The translations under genes were made by a program, and so were the position numbers. A DNA stretch of 36,800 nt from DATMNI01 sp035570275 (GTDB lineage: Bacteria; Acidobacteriota; Terriglobia; Bryobacterales; Bryobacteraceae). Below the pieces are notes generated by a model. The model made no database searches. It saw only the letters and a program-made list of their open reading frames with translations, and had not been told where the DNA came from. The stretch spans positions 1 to 36,800 of the forward strand of contig DATMNI010000010.1 in the NCBI GenBank assembly GCA_035570275.1. The letters are read 5' to 3'. Shown here piece by piece: positions 1-8,204 of the stretch; positions within the stretch are counted from its first letter, which is position 1, and the number at the start of each line of letters is the position of its first letter.

Positions 1-235
1 AGCGGCAGCTCGTAAAGCGGCGACGATGGATCACCGGTTGCATCCTCGATCGACAGGCCCGCGACGCCGGCCGCGATGCAGCGCGTGACATTATCGGCCA
101 CATCTTGCGGTGACGCTCCGTAGCCAGACGCGAAGTCCGCATTGACCGGAACATCGACCGCGCCCGCGATATCGGCTATGTATGCCAGGTTGCGCTCACA
201 AGTGAGAGCACCTTCGAGACGTCCGCCGCGGTCCA
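1..235 (-). pseudogene. Isocitrate lyase/PEP mutase family protein, fragment
   Basis: Read on the minus strand, this gives a continuous frame ending at the left window edge. It contains VPVNADFASGYG and AGVAGLSIEDA, the hallmark strands of the isocitrate lyase/phosphoenolpyruvate mutase family (TIM-barrel C-C bond lyases; the Asp of NADF and the Glu-Asp of SIEDA bind the metal). The family likeness begins near the residues ALTCERN. The roughly 60 N-terminal residues a full member would carry before that point are absent: the sequence upstream belongs to a symporter fragment in another frame. I therefore read it as a 5'-truncated gene. The rest lies outside the window, so it could still be expressed from an unusual start, but no start with a ribosome site is visible. 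Confidence 0.7.
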
Positions 236-277
236 GGGGCGCCCACCGGGCCGACGCCAGCGCATAGCGGGCTTAGG

Positions 278-463
278 TAGGTAGAAGACCAGCCACATCT
301 TGGAATAGTGAGCCAAGGTGAAGGCCACCGAAGCGTCGACGCGGGTGGGCCGCCCGAAGCGCTTGCCGAAGTATTCGGACACGCTCAACCCCACCGCGCG
401 GCGGTAGAACGGGATGATGACGGTGCCCACCGGCGCGATCACCACCAGCATTGTGGCAGCCAT
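278..463 (-). pseudogene. Sodium:solute symporter (SSS) family, internal fragment
   Basis: The minus-strand frame from the ATG at 463 reads about 60 residues with IIPFYRRAVGLSVSEYFGKR followed by FGRPTRV and FTLAHYSKMWLVFYL. This matches the stretch around the second and third membrane helices of sodium:solute symporters, where a FYR...EYFEKRFG...KM..VFYL pattern is typical. Everything else of the usual 450-600 residue, 13-helix transporter is missing. After VFYL the frame runs into unrelated residues and then into the neighbouring PEP mutase fragment in a different frame. A short palindromic repeat lies directly upstream. This is debris of a deletion or rearrangement and not a working transporter. 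Confidence 0.7.
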
Positions 464-469
464 TCTGTC

Positions 470-511
470 GTAGCACGGACATTCCGCCGTAGCACAGGCA
501 TTCCTGCCTGT
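470..511. repeat. REP-like imperfect tandem repeat with hairpin
   Basis: Two imperfect direct repeats of about 19 bases share the pattern GTAGCAC-GGCATTCC-GCC. The second contains a perfect 6-bp stem, ACAGGC (494-499) and GCCTGT (506-511), around the loop ATTCCT. It lies exactly at the broken end of the symporter fragment, so it may mark a recombination point. The likeness to dispersed repeats of acidobacterial genomes is from memory. Confidence 0.6.
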
Positions 512-590
512 ATTCCTCTCCTCCGTGTCACAATGTGGCACCGCCATTCCTGGCTGAGTTGCTCCATGTCACAATAGGGCGAGGCGCTCG

Positions 591-914
591 ATGAAGGTTC
601 CACTCTCGCAAATCGCGCACACCCGCTCCGGCGATAAAGGTGACACGTGCAATATCGGGGTCATCGCATTCGACGAGCGCCATTATGCTGTTTTGGTCCG
701 CGAGGTAACGGCAGAGCGGGTGAAGCGGCACTTCGGCGAACTGGTGCTCGGAAAAGTGGAGCGCTTCGAGTTGCCCAATCTAGGTGCGCTGAATTTCCTG
801 CTGCACGAAGCGTTGGGCGGCGGGGGCACGGTCTCGCTGCGAACCGACGCGCAGGGCAAGACGTTCGGGGCCTCGCTGCTGGCGATGGAGATCGATCTGC
901 CGGCGGCGGAGTAG
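591..914 (+). CDS. AtuA-like small protein (C-terminal ferredoxin-fold domain of the AtuA/DUF1446 family)
   Basis: This 107-residue protein starts at the ATG after GAGG at 581-584 (6-base spacing). The N-terminus IAHTRSGDKGDTCNIGVIA is the signature of the AtuA-like domain. In Pseudomonas AtuA (acyclic terpene utilisation) that domain is fused behind a DUF1446 domain; in many other bacteria it is a separate gene beside the DUF1446 gene. It then continues with YAVLVREVTAERVKRHFG and NFLLHEALGGGGTVSLR, as in stand-alone members. No membrane segment or signal peptide is present, so it should be cytoplasmic. Its usual DUF1446 partner is not in the window: the upstream side is occupied by gene fragments and the downstream side by a repeat. 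The family points to acyl-CoA or terpenoid breakdown, but the biochemical role of the small domain is not established. Confidence 0.8.
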   Translation: MKVPLSQIAHTRSGDKGDTCNIGVIAFDERHYAVLVREVTAERVKRHFGELVLGKVERFELPNLGALNFLLHEALGGGGTVSLRTDAQGKTFGASLLAMEIDLPAAE

Positions 915-1359
915 GGTGGGCCCTCGCGTCGATACGCGAGGCCAAATGGCGGCGGCATCGCTCGCGAAGAGGCGGCGTTCTCACCGCCGTCGCTCATGGT
1001 AGACATCCACGTCCACAGGGTTGTACGGACGGTGTAATGGAAATGTGAAAATGTTCCGCCAACGGCCAAACTCCCGTACCAGCTAAAGTACACTGTTTCT
1101 AAATACGGTCTGGTATCTCGGGAAGCACGCTCCCTAACGGTCGCGGCTCTGATCGGAGCCGCGCGCGCCAGCAAGCGGTTTCTCGATACGTTAGCGAACT
1201 TCTGAAACGGTGTACTAAGTTACCTGCCCGCTCGAAGACAGTACTGTCCATTGGGGTGCGGGCAGTTAGGATGAAGCACCCGGTTCTTTGCAACCTATTT
1301 ACATTTCGATAATCGCTTTCACGGGCGCCAACTATATGATGAGTGACAGGTGGAATCAA
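915..1359. other. Intergenic region with hairpins
   Basis: No gene is supported here. A 7-bp stem (CTCGCGT, 923-929, with ACGCGAG, 934-940) follows the AtuA-like stop and may act as a transcript end, though no T-run follows. A second GGCGG/CCGCC hairpin lies near 970-990. The dispersed palindrome at 1128-1181 is listed separately. Confidence 0.4.
1128..1181. repeat. Dispersed palindromic repeat (copy 1)
   Basis: The core is a perfect 8-bp stem, CGCGGCTC (1142-1149) and GAGCCGCG (1156-1163), flanked by CTCCCTAACGGT on the left and CGCGCCAGCAAGCGGTT on the right. The same blocks recur at 17646-17707 in opposite orientation (with GCGTAAGCAAGCGGTT), 16.5 kb away. It is therefore a family of dispersed repeats and not a one-off terminator. 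Confidence 0.75.
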
Positions 1360-1734
1360 ATGGAAACACAATCAACAGTCGCCGCCAATGGCTCCTCATA
1401 CCGTGACGAGCACTTTGCAATCGATTTCGAGCAACGGGCCGCCGCCGTGGACTCCGCGAAGCTAGTACTCACGTCGAAAGAGTACGAACTGCTGGCGCTG
1501 CTTGTCCGGCATGCGGGCACCATCATCCCACGCCGGGAACTGCTCATTAACGTATGGGGCTACGGTCCCGACATACGAACCCGCACCTTAGACGTGCATG
1601 TCCGCCGGCTGCGCAAGAAGCTGGGAATCCACGCCGACCGGTATATCGAGACGGTTTTTGGGATCGGCTATCGCTTTCAGCCGTATGACTCGCCCCGTTT
1701 CGGATCGAGCCCTGTAACCTCCCGCGCGGCATAG
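1360..1734 (+). CDS. Stand-alone OmpR/PhoB-type winged-helix DNA-binding protein
   Basis: The frame encodes a transcriptional regulatory C-terminal (winged helix) domain, with LTSKEYELLALLVRHAG, PRRELLINVWG, TRTLDVHVRRLRKKLG and IETVFGIGYRF in the usual order. The ATG at 1360 is chosen because AGGTGG (1348-1353) sits 6 bases upstream; in-frame starts at 1288 (TTG), 1336 and 1339 lack such a site. The product is 124 residues, so it has the output domain only: no receiver domain with a phosphorylatable Asp precedes it. It probably binds DNA as a constitutive regulator or is controlled through dimerisation or another protein. No histidine kinase is nearby. An 18-bp tandem duplication starts within its last codons. 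The domain assignment is firm; the target genes are unknown. Confidence 0.85.
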   Translation: METQSTVAANGSSYRDEHFAIDFEQRAAAVDSAKLVLTSKEYELLALLVRHAGTIIPRRELLINVWGYGPDIRTRTLDVHVRRLRKKLGIHADRYIETVFGIGYRFQPYDSPRFGSSPVTSRAA

Positions 1735-1763
1735 TTAGTTAGAAGGGCATAGTTAGTTAGAAG
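1728..1763. repeat. Perfect 18-bp tandem duplication over a stop codon
   Basis: GGCATAGTTAGTTAGAAG occurs twice head to tail (1728-1745 and 1746-1763). The first copy includes the stop codon of the winged-helix gene. The second overlaps the last codons and stop (TTA at 1757-1759) of a receptor remnant read on the other strand. Confidence 0.9.
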
Positions 1764-1885
1764 ATGATGCGCAGGGAGGCCTGTCCCACGCGGGCGGTGC
1801 GCGCCGGCGCCACGCTTCCGAACGCGGCGTTGGTCTGCTGCTGGCCGGCCGTGTCGAATGGGGCCGAAGGGTTCACCCCGAAACT
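1757..1885 (-). pseudogene. TonB-dependent receptor, C-terminal remnant
   Basis: The minus strand reads FGVNPSAPFDTAG, then NAAFGSVAPARTARVGQAS and LRIIF before a TAA at 1757-1759. This is the typical end of acidobacterial Oar-like TonB-dependent receptors: a last strand after an FG..T.AR..R..Q pattern and a terminal aromatic residue for outer-membrane insertion. Only about 40 residues of an expected 1,000 or more remain, and they are joined on the upstream side to transposase-like sequence in another frame. It is a dead fragment. Confidence 0.65.
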
Positions 1886-2040
1886 GCGTCGCGGGTCAGG
1901 ACGTGGACGCCATCCTCCAAGAGACTGCTGCCGGTGGGGTAGTTGATGTTGCGATCCATCACCGTGGTATCCACGCGCATGCTGCGACCGGAAGCGATTT
2001 TGTGTTTACGGGCGATAGCCACCACCGGCACCCACATGCG
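1886..2040 (-). pseudogene. IS transposase remnant (DDE-type, central part)
   Basis: On the minus strand a short open stretch reads VVAIARKHKIASGRSMRVDT, then TVMDRNINYPTGSSLLEDGV and HVLTRD. The pattern RVDTTV-(V/M)-x-x-NI-x-YPT-x-SSLL-x-DG-x-(R/H)VLTR is characteristic of a group of DDE transposases of IS elements. The Asp of RVDTTV would be the first catalytic acid. Both ends are lost and no terminal inverted repeats are visible nearby. The insertion may have broken the receptor whose C-terminus lies beside it. Confidence 0.6.
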
Positions 2041-2692
2041 CCAATTGGCGGTACAACCTGAATCCGGCGCATTCCACGTCCGCTCTTACTCCTGGACCAA
2101 ACGCCACCGCAGCCTCATATCGAGTGCCTGGATGGGACGACTGTTGCTTCATCCTGGACGGGCTGGTGAATGTTTCCTTGTTCGTCGTCTCCTTACGCCG
2201 GCTTTCCCGACCGGCCGGCAGCACGCCGGCAGTGATCCGATCCGGTTTCCGAAGTAGGGGCGCAGGTGAAGTCTATGGGCAAAATCGTACTTTCCAGACC
2301 CGGAACTCTTATCAACGGAATGGCCGTCAACGTGAATACGGCGCCACTGGACCCGGCCGCGCCGAAAGATTGATCAGATTGCTGGCTTGGCATAGGGCGC
2401 GGCGGGCCGGCCAGCAGTCCGAAATCATATAGGACGGGGGCCTGAGGAAACCCGCGGCCAGTAGGGCTGCCCGGCGCTTTTTCCGGCCTCTCCGCCGGCC
2501 GCGTCCAGGATTGCGCGGACCCGTGGCGGCTCGGAGAGAGTTGGATCTCAGGATGTTTTAGTCCTTTTTATCTTGATTCTCGTGACAAATTGGTGGAGAA
2601 TATCGCCACAGGGTGTCCAAGCGGAAATCCCGGACTAACCGTGTAGTTGGCGTTGGGTAGTAGGCCCTGGGGACACGGTGGAAGGTCGCAAA
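2041..2692. other. Region without recognisable gene
   Basis: Short open frames occur on both strands, but none shows a family likeness, a ribosome site or consistent codon use. It probably continues the debris to its left and includes the leader of the following receptor gene. GGAAGG at 2680-2685 is the ribosome site for the ATG at 2693. Confidence 0.4.
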
Positions 2693-5600
2693 ATGTCACG
2701 ACGGCTCAGCGTGTTAGTTCTCATTGCGCTGCCGGTTCTCCGGCTCTGCGCGCAGCAGTTCGGCGAAATCACAGGCACGGTCATCGATGCCAGCGGTGCG
2801 GTCATCGCGGGCGCCGAGGTCAGGGTGACGAATACCGCCACCCAACAGGTTCGTACCGTTACCAGTAACGACACGGGCGTTTATTCCATTCCTTATCTGG
2901 CGCCGGGCGCTTATGCCGTCCGCGGCGAGAAGGCCGGCTTCAAGGTGACCACGCTGACGGGAGTGGACGTGCACGTCGGCGATGTGGCGCGTATCGATTT
3001 CCGGCTGCAACTAGGCGAAATCAGCCAGCAGGTGGAGGTCTCCGGTGGCGCCACGCTGCTCAACACGGAATCGGTGGCGCTCGGCAGCGTCATCGAAGCG
3101 GCGCAGATTGTGAATCTTCCCCTCAACGGGCGCGACTATCTGAGCCTGGTCACGTTGAGCTCCAACGCGGTGGGCGAAATGGCCGCCGGCGGGGGCGGCG
3201 GTTTGCAGGGCGGTGTGCGCTCCGCCACGGCGATTTCGGTGGCCGGCCAGCGCCTGGAATACAACCACTACACGCTGGATGGCGTGGAAAACACCGATCC
3301 GAACTTCAATTCCTACATCATCCACCCCTCGGTGGATGCCATTCAGGAATTCAAGGTGCAGACCGGCGTTTACTCGGCCGAGTTTGGGCGGGGAGCTTCC
3401 CAGATCAACGTCAATACCCTGCCTGGGGCAAACGCCTATCACTTCGTGGCTTTCGAGTTTCTGCGAAACTCTTATTTCGACGCCAAACAATGGCAGCAAT
3501 CGGGCACGAAAAATCCATTCCGCCGCAATAATTACGGCTTCACTCTATCTGGGCCGGTCTCGATCCCCAAGCTGTTCAATGCCAGGAACCGGCTCTTCTT
3601 CACATCGAATTTCGAAGCGCTGCGCGACCGGACCACCGGCCAGGTCCGGGTTGGCGTGGCTACTGACCTGATGCGTGCCGGCAACTTCTCGCAAATCAGC
3701 CAGACAATTTACGATCCCCTGACGCGAGTCTACAACGCCGCCGGGGCAGGCACCGCCACGCCGTTTCCGGGAAACATTATTCCGGCCGCGGAGATCAGCC
3801 CGCAAACGCTGGCCCTGCTCAAGTACTATCCGAGCACGACCATCCCCGGCGCCGCGTTGAGTTCGACCAACTTCATTCGCAACGCCCTCTCGCCCACCGA
3901 TTCCACCCAGTTTAACCAGCGGATCGACTGGATCGAGAACACCAAGTCGAGTTGGTTCGGCCGCTTCAGTTGGGGCAGCGATTTGCAGGATAACGCCGGG
4001 AGTTTCGTCGGCGGCGACACGATTACCTCGACATTGGTTCGCCAGGGTGTGTTGGCCAACACGCGCATTCTGAGCCCCTCCATAGTCAACGAGGCCCGCT
4101 TCGCCTGGAGCCAGTTCAACAACGATCTGGCCGGTTTTTACGCCAACAACACGAATATTCAGGCCACGCTCGGAATCGCCGGTCTGTCGGCTTCCAGCCC
4201 GCTGGCCTATGGCATCCCGGCGATCGGCCTTGGGGAGGGCGTGAGCGGCTACGGCGGAGTCACTCCTTGGATTACCCGCAACGATACCTTCCAGGGCATC
4301 GAAAGTATTTCGATTCTCAAAGGCGCCCACTCGATTAAGGTGGGCGGCGAGGTTCGCCGCCTGCGCTTCAACCAATGGGGTAACCAGAAGGACGACGGCG
4401 AATTCGATTTCGACGCCCAGTCCACCTGCAATCCGGCCAACTGCCCCCCGACCGGTTTCATCTTTGCCGATTTCATGGTGGGTTTACCGTCGCAGGCATA
4501 CCGTGTGCTTTCCGAAGGCGACGCCATGATGCGCAGCACTTTCTATGCCGGTTATTTCCAGGACGACTGGAAAATCAGCCGCAAGCTGACGCTGAATCTC
4601 GGTATACGCTACGAAAATACGCGCCCGTGGGTGGACAAGTACAATGCCATGATCAATGCCCAGGTGAGTACGATGGGCGCGGGTCCGGCCGGGGCGTATC
4701 TGATTCCCAACTCACCGCCACCGATCTACACCAGACCGGGAAGCGGGGACTTTTACACGGGTTTCAAGTTCCGATATGCGCAGGGGCAGTTGCTGCAAGT
4801 CGGCAACCAGTACATGGGCCAAGGTCTGGTCAACCCCAGCGACCGCAATTGGGGGCCGCGCATTGGTCTGGCTTATAACCCGGCGGAACACTGGAGCATC
4901 CGGGCCGGTTTCGGGATGTTCTACGTGCAGGATATCGGTAACATCGTTTTCGATATGGCCCGTAACATGGGTGGCAAAGACGGATACGTGATCGGCGCCA
5001 ACCAGCGGACTACCCTTCTCTCCTCTCCCTGGGCCACCGAGACGGGGAGTCCTCTGTGCCCGGGCTGGAGCGGGGTGTGCGTCGCGGCGCCGCAGATCCA
5101 GGCCACCTACCAGAACAATCGTACACCGTACGTCCAGCAGTATCTGTTGAACGTGCAGCGCGAGCTGACGCACAACCTGGTGCTGGAGGTGGGATACCTG
5201 GGGAATGAAGGGCACCACCTGGACCGCTTCACGGTGGTTAACCAGGCGATCCTGCCGAGCGGACCGGCCGATCATAGCAGCACCGCCTCGCGCCGCCCCT
5301 GGCCGGCGTACGGCAACGTTCAGGAAGTGGCGGGCGTGGTCAACTCCAACTACAACGCCCTCAATGGGAAGCTGACGCAGAGGCTGACGAAGGGCCTTAC
5401 CTACACGGCTGCGTTCACATGGTCAAAGGCCATTGACGGCGGCAGCGCCACGCGCACTAATGGCGGCGATACCCTGTGGGCGAACAACAGCTACACGCTG
5501 AACACCATGCGCGGGCCTTCGCAATTCAATATGCCGCGGCGGTTTGTGGCTTCCTGGGTTTATGCCTTGCCGTTCGGGCAGGGCAGGAGTTTTCTGACTC

Positions 5601-6073
5601 ACGGCGTGGCGGGCGCAATCGCCGGCGGCTGGCAGTTGGCAGGTATCCTGACGCTGGCGGACGGCACGCCGATACAGGGCTCAACCCTGGGTGATACCAC
5701 CAGCGTCGGCAACCTGGCGAATTTCCCGAACGTTACGGGTGTCAGCCCCATCCCGGCGAATCGCTCCGCGAGTAACTATTGGAACGCCGCCGCGTTCGAT
5801 TTCACCAATCCGAACCTGGCATATCAAATGGGAAATGAGGGAAGAAACGTGCTGACCAGCCCGGGAAGCCAGACCTTCAACGCATCGCTGGCGAGGGATA
5901 TCAAGATCAAAGAGCGCCACACGGTGAACTTCCGGCTGGAGGCCTTCAACGCGCTCAACCATCCCAACTGGAATACACCGCCGAACGATCCGCGGTCCCC
6001 GTCCACGTTCGGCATCGTGACCAGCGCCAGGACGATGCGGAGCCTGCAACTCGCGCTGAAGTATGGTTTCTGA
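2693..6073 (+). CDS. TonB-dependent receptor with carboxypeptidase-regulatory domain (Oar-like)
   Basis: This is a 1,126-residue outer-membrane protein. The ATG at 2693 is preferred over an in-frame GTG at 2678 because GGAAGG lies 7 bases upstream. A signal peptide (about residues 1-20, ending LRLCAQ) is followed by a carboxypeptidase-regulatory-like domain (about 22-105: GEITGTVIDASGAVIAGAEV, GVYSIPYLAPGAYAV). Next is a plug-like part with LPLNGRDYLSLVTL (about 145-160), then a long beta-barrel with repeated aromatic strands (FYAGYFQDDWKISRKLTLNL, FTWSKAID) and a C-terminal aromatic residue (ALKYGF). Such receptors import large substrates, often glycans or peptides, using TonB energy; the substrate cannot be read from sequence. 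It heads a run of exported enzymes on the same strand. A nested hairpin follows its stop. Confidence 0.92.
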   Translation: MSRRLSVLVLIALPVLRLCAQQFGEITGTVIDASGAVIAGAEVRVTNTATQQVRTVTSNDTGVYSIPYLAPGAYAVRGEKAGFKVTTLTGVDVHVGDVARIDFRLQLGEISQQVEVSGGATLLNTESVALGSVIEAAQIVNLPLNGRDYLSLVTLSSNAVGEMAAGGGGGLQGGVRSATAISVAGQRLEYNHYTLDGVENTDPNFNSYIIHPSVDAIQEFKVQTGVYSAEFGRGASQINVNTLPGANAYHFVAFEFLRNSYFDAKQWQQSGTKNPFRRNNYGFTLSGPVSIPKLFNARNRLFFTSNFEALRDRTTGQVRVGVATDLMRAGNFSQISQTIYDPLTRVYNAAGAGTATPFPGNIIPAAEISPQTLALLKYYPSTTIPGAALSSTNFIRNALSPTDSTQFNQRIDWIENTKSSWFGRFSWGSDLQDNAGSFVGGDTITSTLVRQGVLANTRILSPSIVNEARFAWSQFNNDLAGFYANNTNIQATLGIAGLSASSPLAYGIPAIGLGEGVSGYGGVTPWITRNDTFQGIESISILKGAHSIKVGGEVRRLRFNQWGNQKDDGEFDFDAQSTCNPANCPPTGFIFADFMVGLPSQAYRVLSEGDAMMRSTFYAGYFQDDWKISRKLTLNLGIRYENTRPWVDKYNAMINAQVSTMGAGPAGAYLIPNSPPPIYTRPGSGDFYTGFKFRYAQGQLLQVGNQYMGQGLVNPSDRNWGPRIGLAYNPAEHWSIRAGFGMFYVQDIGNIVFDMARNMGGKDGYVIGANQRTTLLSSPWATETGSPLCPGWSGVCVAAPQIQATYQNNRTPYVQQYLLNVQRELTHNLVLEVGYLGNEGHHLDRFTVVNQAILPSGPADHSSTASRRPWPAYGNVQEVAGVVNSNYNALNGKLTQRLTKGLTYTAAFTWSKAIDGGSATRTNGGDTLWANNSYTLNTMRGPSQFNMPRRFVASWVYALPFGQGRSFLTHGVAGAIAGGWQLAGILTLADGTPIQGSTLGDTTSVGNLANFPNVTGVSPIPANRSASNYWNAAAFDFTNPNLAYQMGNEGRNVLTSPGSQTFNASLARDIKIKERHTVNFRLEAFNALNHPNWNTPPNDPRSPSTFGIVTSARTMRSLQLALKYGF

Positions 6074-6080
6074 ATTTTTC

Positions 6081-6170
6081 TGTGGGGCAGGTTGGTAACT
6101 TGGGGCGGGGTTATTCGTGCTGCCGGCAGGCGGATTAACAATCCGCCGCAGGTTAACAACCTGCCCCACA
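6081..6170. repeat. Nested inverted repeat after the receptor gene
   Basis: The outer arms TGTGGGGCAGGTTG (6081-6094) and CAACCTGCCCCACA (6157-6170) pair perfectly and extend to about 19 bp with one mismatch. Inside is a second stem, GGCGGAT (6129-6135) with ATCCGCC (6141-6147). The 8-base gap after the receptor stop and the strength of the fold suggest transcript-end or mRNA-stabilising function. The nested design also resembles dispersed intergenic elements of acidobacteria. Confidence 0.7.
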
Positions 6171-6239
6171 ACGTCGTTTGCATCGGAGTAGTGTATGGCT
6201 GTAAGATTTGCCGATGGAAGGATCCACCAAAGGAGAATT

Positions 6240-7238
6240 ATGAAAAGCATTTCGAAGGGTACGTGTTTCCTGGGTTTGGCGCTGGCGCTGGTGTTCGGCG
6301 TGGCGGTCACACTGGCCCAAAACGGCAACCCGGCCTACAAGCCGAAGCGGATCAATCGAGCCGTTGAATTGTTGGCGGACGGCCAGCCGATTTATTACAC
6401 GGGCTCGCACACGGGAGCGCCGGGTGGGGGTGGCGACTCAGCCGCCAGTTTTGAACAGGGCAAGAAAGATGCGCAGACGTACGCCGACTACATCAGCTAT
6501 GACATGGAGCACGCCCCCTATGACATCGTTGGGTTGGCCGCGTACATGAAGGGTCTGGTGGCAGGCGGGCCGACCAAGAGCGGCCATCGCACGCCGGCCG
6601 TGATCGTCAATGTGCCGGTCAACGGCACCGACGAAGCCACAGTCCGCGCCAATGCCTGGATGTTCCAGCAGGTGCTGGCTACCGGTGTCCATGGAATCAT
6701 GCTGACGCACGCGGACGCGCCGGGCGCCATCCGGGCATTCGTCGAAGCGGTCCGCTTTCCCATCCACCAGGAGGGAATCGGCCCGCTGCTCAGTGAAGGG
6801 CGGCGGGGCGTGCACGGAAACCCGACAGCGGCGCAGATCTGGGGAATTTCGGTGGAAGAGTACGAGCAAAGGGCCGATCCGTGGCCGCTCAACCCGAAAG
6901 GGGAACTGCTGCTGGGCGTGAAGGAAGAAGATAAGTACGCCCTGGCGAACGTAAACGCGAACCTGAAGATTCCGGGCATCGGGATGGCGGAGTGGGGGCC
7001 GGGAGACATGCAGATGTCGCTGGGAGTACCGGGGCGGGGATCGGTCAACGACCCCAAGATGAAGGACGCGAGAGCGACCGTAATGGCGGCCTGCAAAGCG
7101 AACCACATCGCGTTCCTGAATTCGTTGGCAGCCAACGCCGTGGTCGACATGATCAAGGAAGGCGTCATGGTTGGGCCGGCCAGCCAGCCGACCACCGAAA
7201 TCGGCCGTAAATTCACCAACCGCCAGATGCCGTGGTAA
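6240..7238 (+). CDS. Exported HpcH/HpaI aldolase/citrate lyase family protein
   Basis: The product is 332 residues. The ATG at 6240 follows AGGAG (6231-6235), and the N-terminus (about 1-26, FLGLALALVFGVAVTLAQ) is a signal peptide. The mature part matches HpcH/HpaI aldolases, metal-dependent class II enzymes that cleave 2-keto-3-deoxy or 4-hydroxy-2-oxo acids to pyruvate plus an aldehyde. Visible landmarks are YADYISYDMEHAPYD, a VNVPVNG strand, GVHGIMLTHADAPGAIRAFV and a late IPGIGMAEWGPGDM that corresponds to the glycine-rich phosphate or metal loop of the family. Most relatives are cytoplasmic, so the signal peptide is notable; three downstream genes share it. A tandem duplication covers its stop codon. 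The substrate is unknown. Confidence 0.85.
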   Translation: MKSISKGTCFLGLALALVFGVAVTLAQNGNPAYKPKRINRAVELLADGQPIYYTGSHTGAPGGGGDSAASFEQGKKDAQTYADYISYDMEHAPYDIVGLAAYMKGLVAGGPTKSGHRTPAVIVNVPVNGTDEATVRANAWMFQQVLATGVHGIMLTHADAPGAIRAFVEAVRFPIHQEGIGPLLSEGRRGVHGNPTAAQIWGISVEEYEQRADPWPLNPKGELLLGVKEEDKYALANVNANLKIPGIGMAEWGPGDMQMSLGVPGRGSVNDPKMKDARATVMAACKANHIAFLNSLAANAVVDMIKEGVMVGPASQPTTEIGRKFTNRQMPW

Positions 7239-7268
7239 GCCAGATGCCGTGCCAGATGCCGTGGTAAG
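7222..7268. repeat. Tandem duplication over the aldolase stop codon
   Basis: GCCAGATGCCGTGGTAAG is present at 7222-7239 and 7251-7268, with a partial copy (GCCAGATGCCGT) at 7239-7250 between them. The first copy encodes the last residues and the TAA stop of the aldolase gene. Confidence 0.9.
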
Positions 7269-7404
7269 GCGGATAATACAAGGGTCCGGGAACCAAGGGG
7301 ACAGTGCCCCGCCCTGCCGCAACGGCTGCCGTGCCGCAGCGGCGCCGAGCCAAGAGCGGACGGCAGCGGATGCTTCCTACGGGGCAGTCCGGGAGATAAG
7401 ACAC

Positions 7405-8154
7405 ATGAAAAACTACGGACGTTTGATTGGGCCGATGCTGATTCTGACAGCGGGCCTGTTCGCCGCGGACAATGTTCTGACTTCCCAGGAGAAAGCCAAG
7501 GGTTGGGTACTCTTGTTCGACGGCAAGACCCTTGATGGCTGGGATTCCGCCCTTCCGCCGGCCGCTGGGCCGGGCCGCGGACAGGGCGGCGGTACGGCGG
7601 GGGGTGCTCCGAAGCAGGCGAAAAATCCCACGCAGCCCGGCGCCGCGCCCGCGGTCGGCTCTAGTCCGCGGACTTGTTCCACTCCGAAGGGGCAAGCCCC
7701 CGTGGCCGGCGGCGCTTCCCACTGGGACATCGTTGATGGAACGCTCTCACCGTGTGGGGATCCGGCCGGTTATCTGACGTCGAAGCAGACCTACAAAGAT
7801 TTTGTCCTTACGGTCGATTTCAGAACCGGCGAGGACACCAACAGCGGCGTGTTTATCCGCTCTCCGGAGGGCGCAAGCGGCTATGAAGTGCAGATTTGGA
7901 AGGCGCAGCCGGCCGGCTATAACACCGGCTCGATCGTAGCGACAGCCAAGACCGAAGGGGAGTTCAAATTCATTCCAGACCAGTGGAACCATTACGAGAT
8001 TACCGCCGATGGCGATCATTTGGTGGTTATCCTGAACGGAACCAAAACGCTGGATGTTCGGGACTCGAAGTTCTCCGCCGGCCGCATCCGGCTCCAATAC
8101 CAGAAATTCCCGATCGAGTTTAAGAATATCAAGCTGGTGGCAATTCAGCATTGA
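7405..8154 (+). CDS. Exported DUF1080 protein (3-keto-disaccharide hydrolase family)
   Basis: The product is 249 residues from the ATG at 7405. A signal peptide (about 1-20, LILTAGLFAA) precedes the DUF1080 beta-sandwich: GWVLLFDGKTLDGWDS near 33-48 at the start and DFVLTVDFRTGEDTNSGVFI, GYEVQIW, WNHYEITADGDHLVVILNG and GRIRLQYQKFPIEFKNIKLV in order to the end. The fold is that of concanavalin-like lectins, and characterised members hydrolyse 3-ketoglycosides. An insert of about 50 residues (around 50-105) is rich in Gly, Pro and Ala and is not part of the usual domain. Acidobacteria and planctomycetes carry many such exported proteins. Position between the aldolase and the RraA-like gene suggests a periplasmic role in the same degradative locus. 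Confidence 0.85.
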   Translation: MKNYGRLIGPMLILTAGLFAADNVLTSQEKAKGWVLLFDGKTLDGWDSALPPAAGPGRGQGGGTAGGAPKQAKNPTQPGAAPAVGSSPRTCSTPKGQAPVAGGASHWDIVDGTLSPCGDPAGYLTSKQTYKDFVLTVDFRTGEDTNSGVFIRSPEGASGYEVQIWKAQPAGYNTGSIVATAKTEGEFKFIPDQWNHYEITADGDHLVVILNGTKTLDVRDSKFSAGRIRLQYQKFPIEFKNIKLVAIQH

Positions 8155-8197
8155 TCGATAGGACACGGATCGATAGGATATGGATCGATAGGAAAGG
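8153..8197. repeat. Three tandem 15-bp units before the RraA-like gene
   Basis: Three units beginning GATCGATAGGA start at 8153, 8168 and 8183 and differ only in their last four bases. The first overlaps the stop codon of the DUF1080 gene. The last leads into AAAGGGAG, the ribosome site of the next gene. Confidence 0.9.
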
Positions 8198-8204
8198 GAG
8201 TCGC

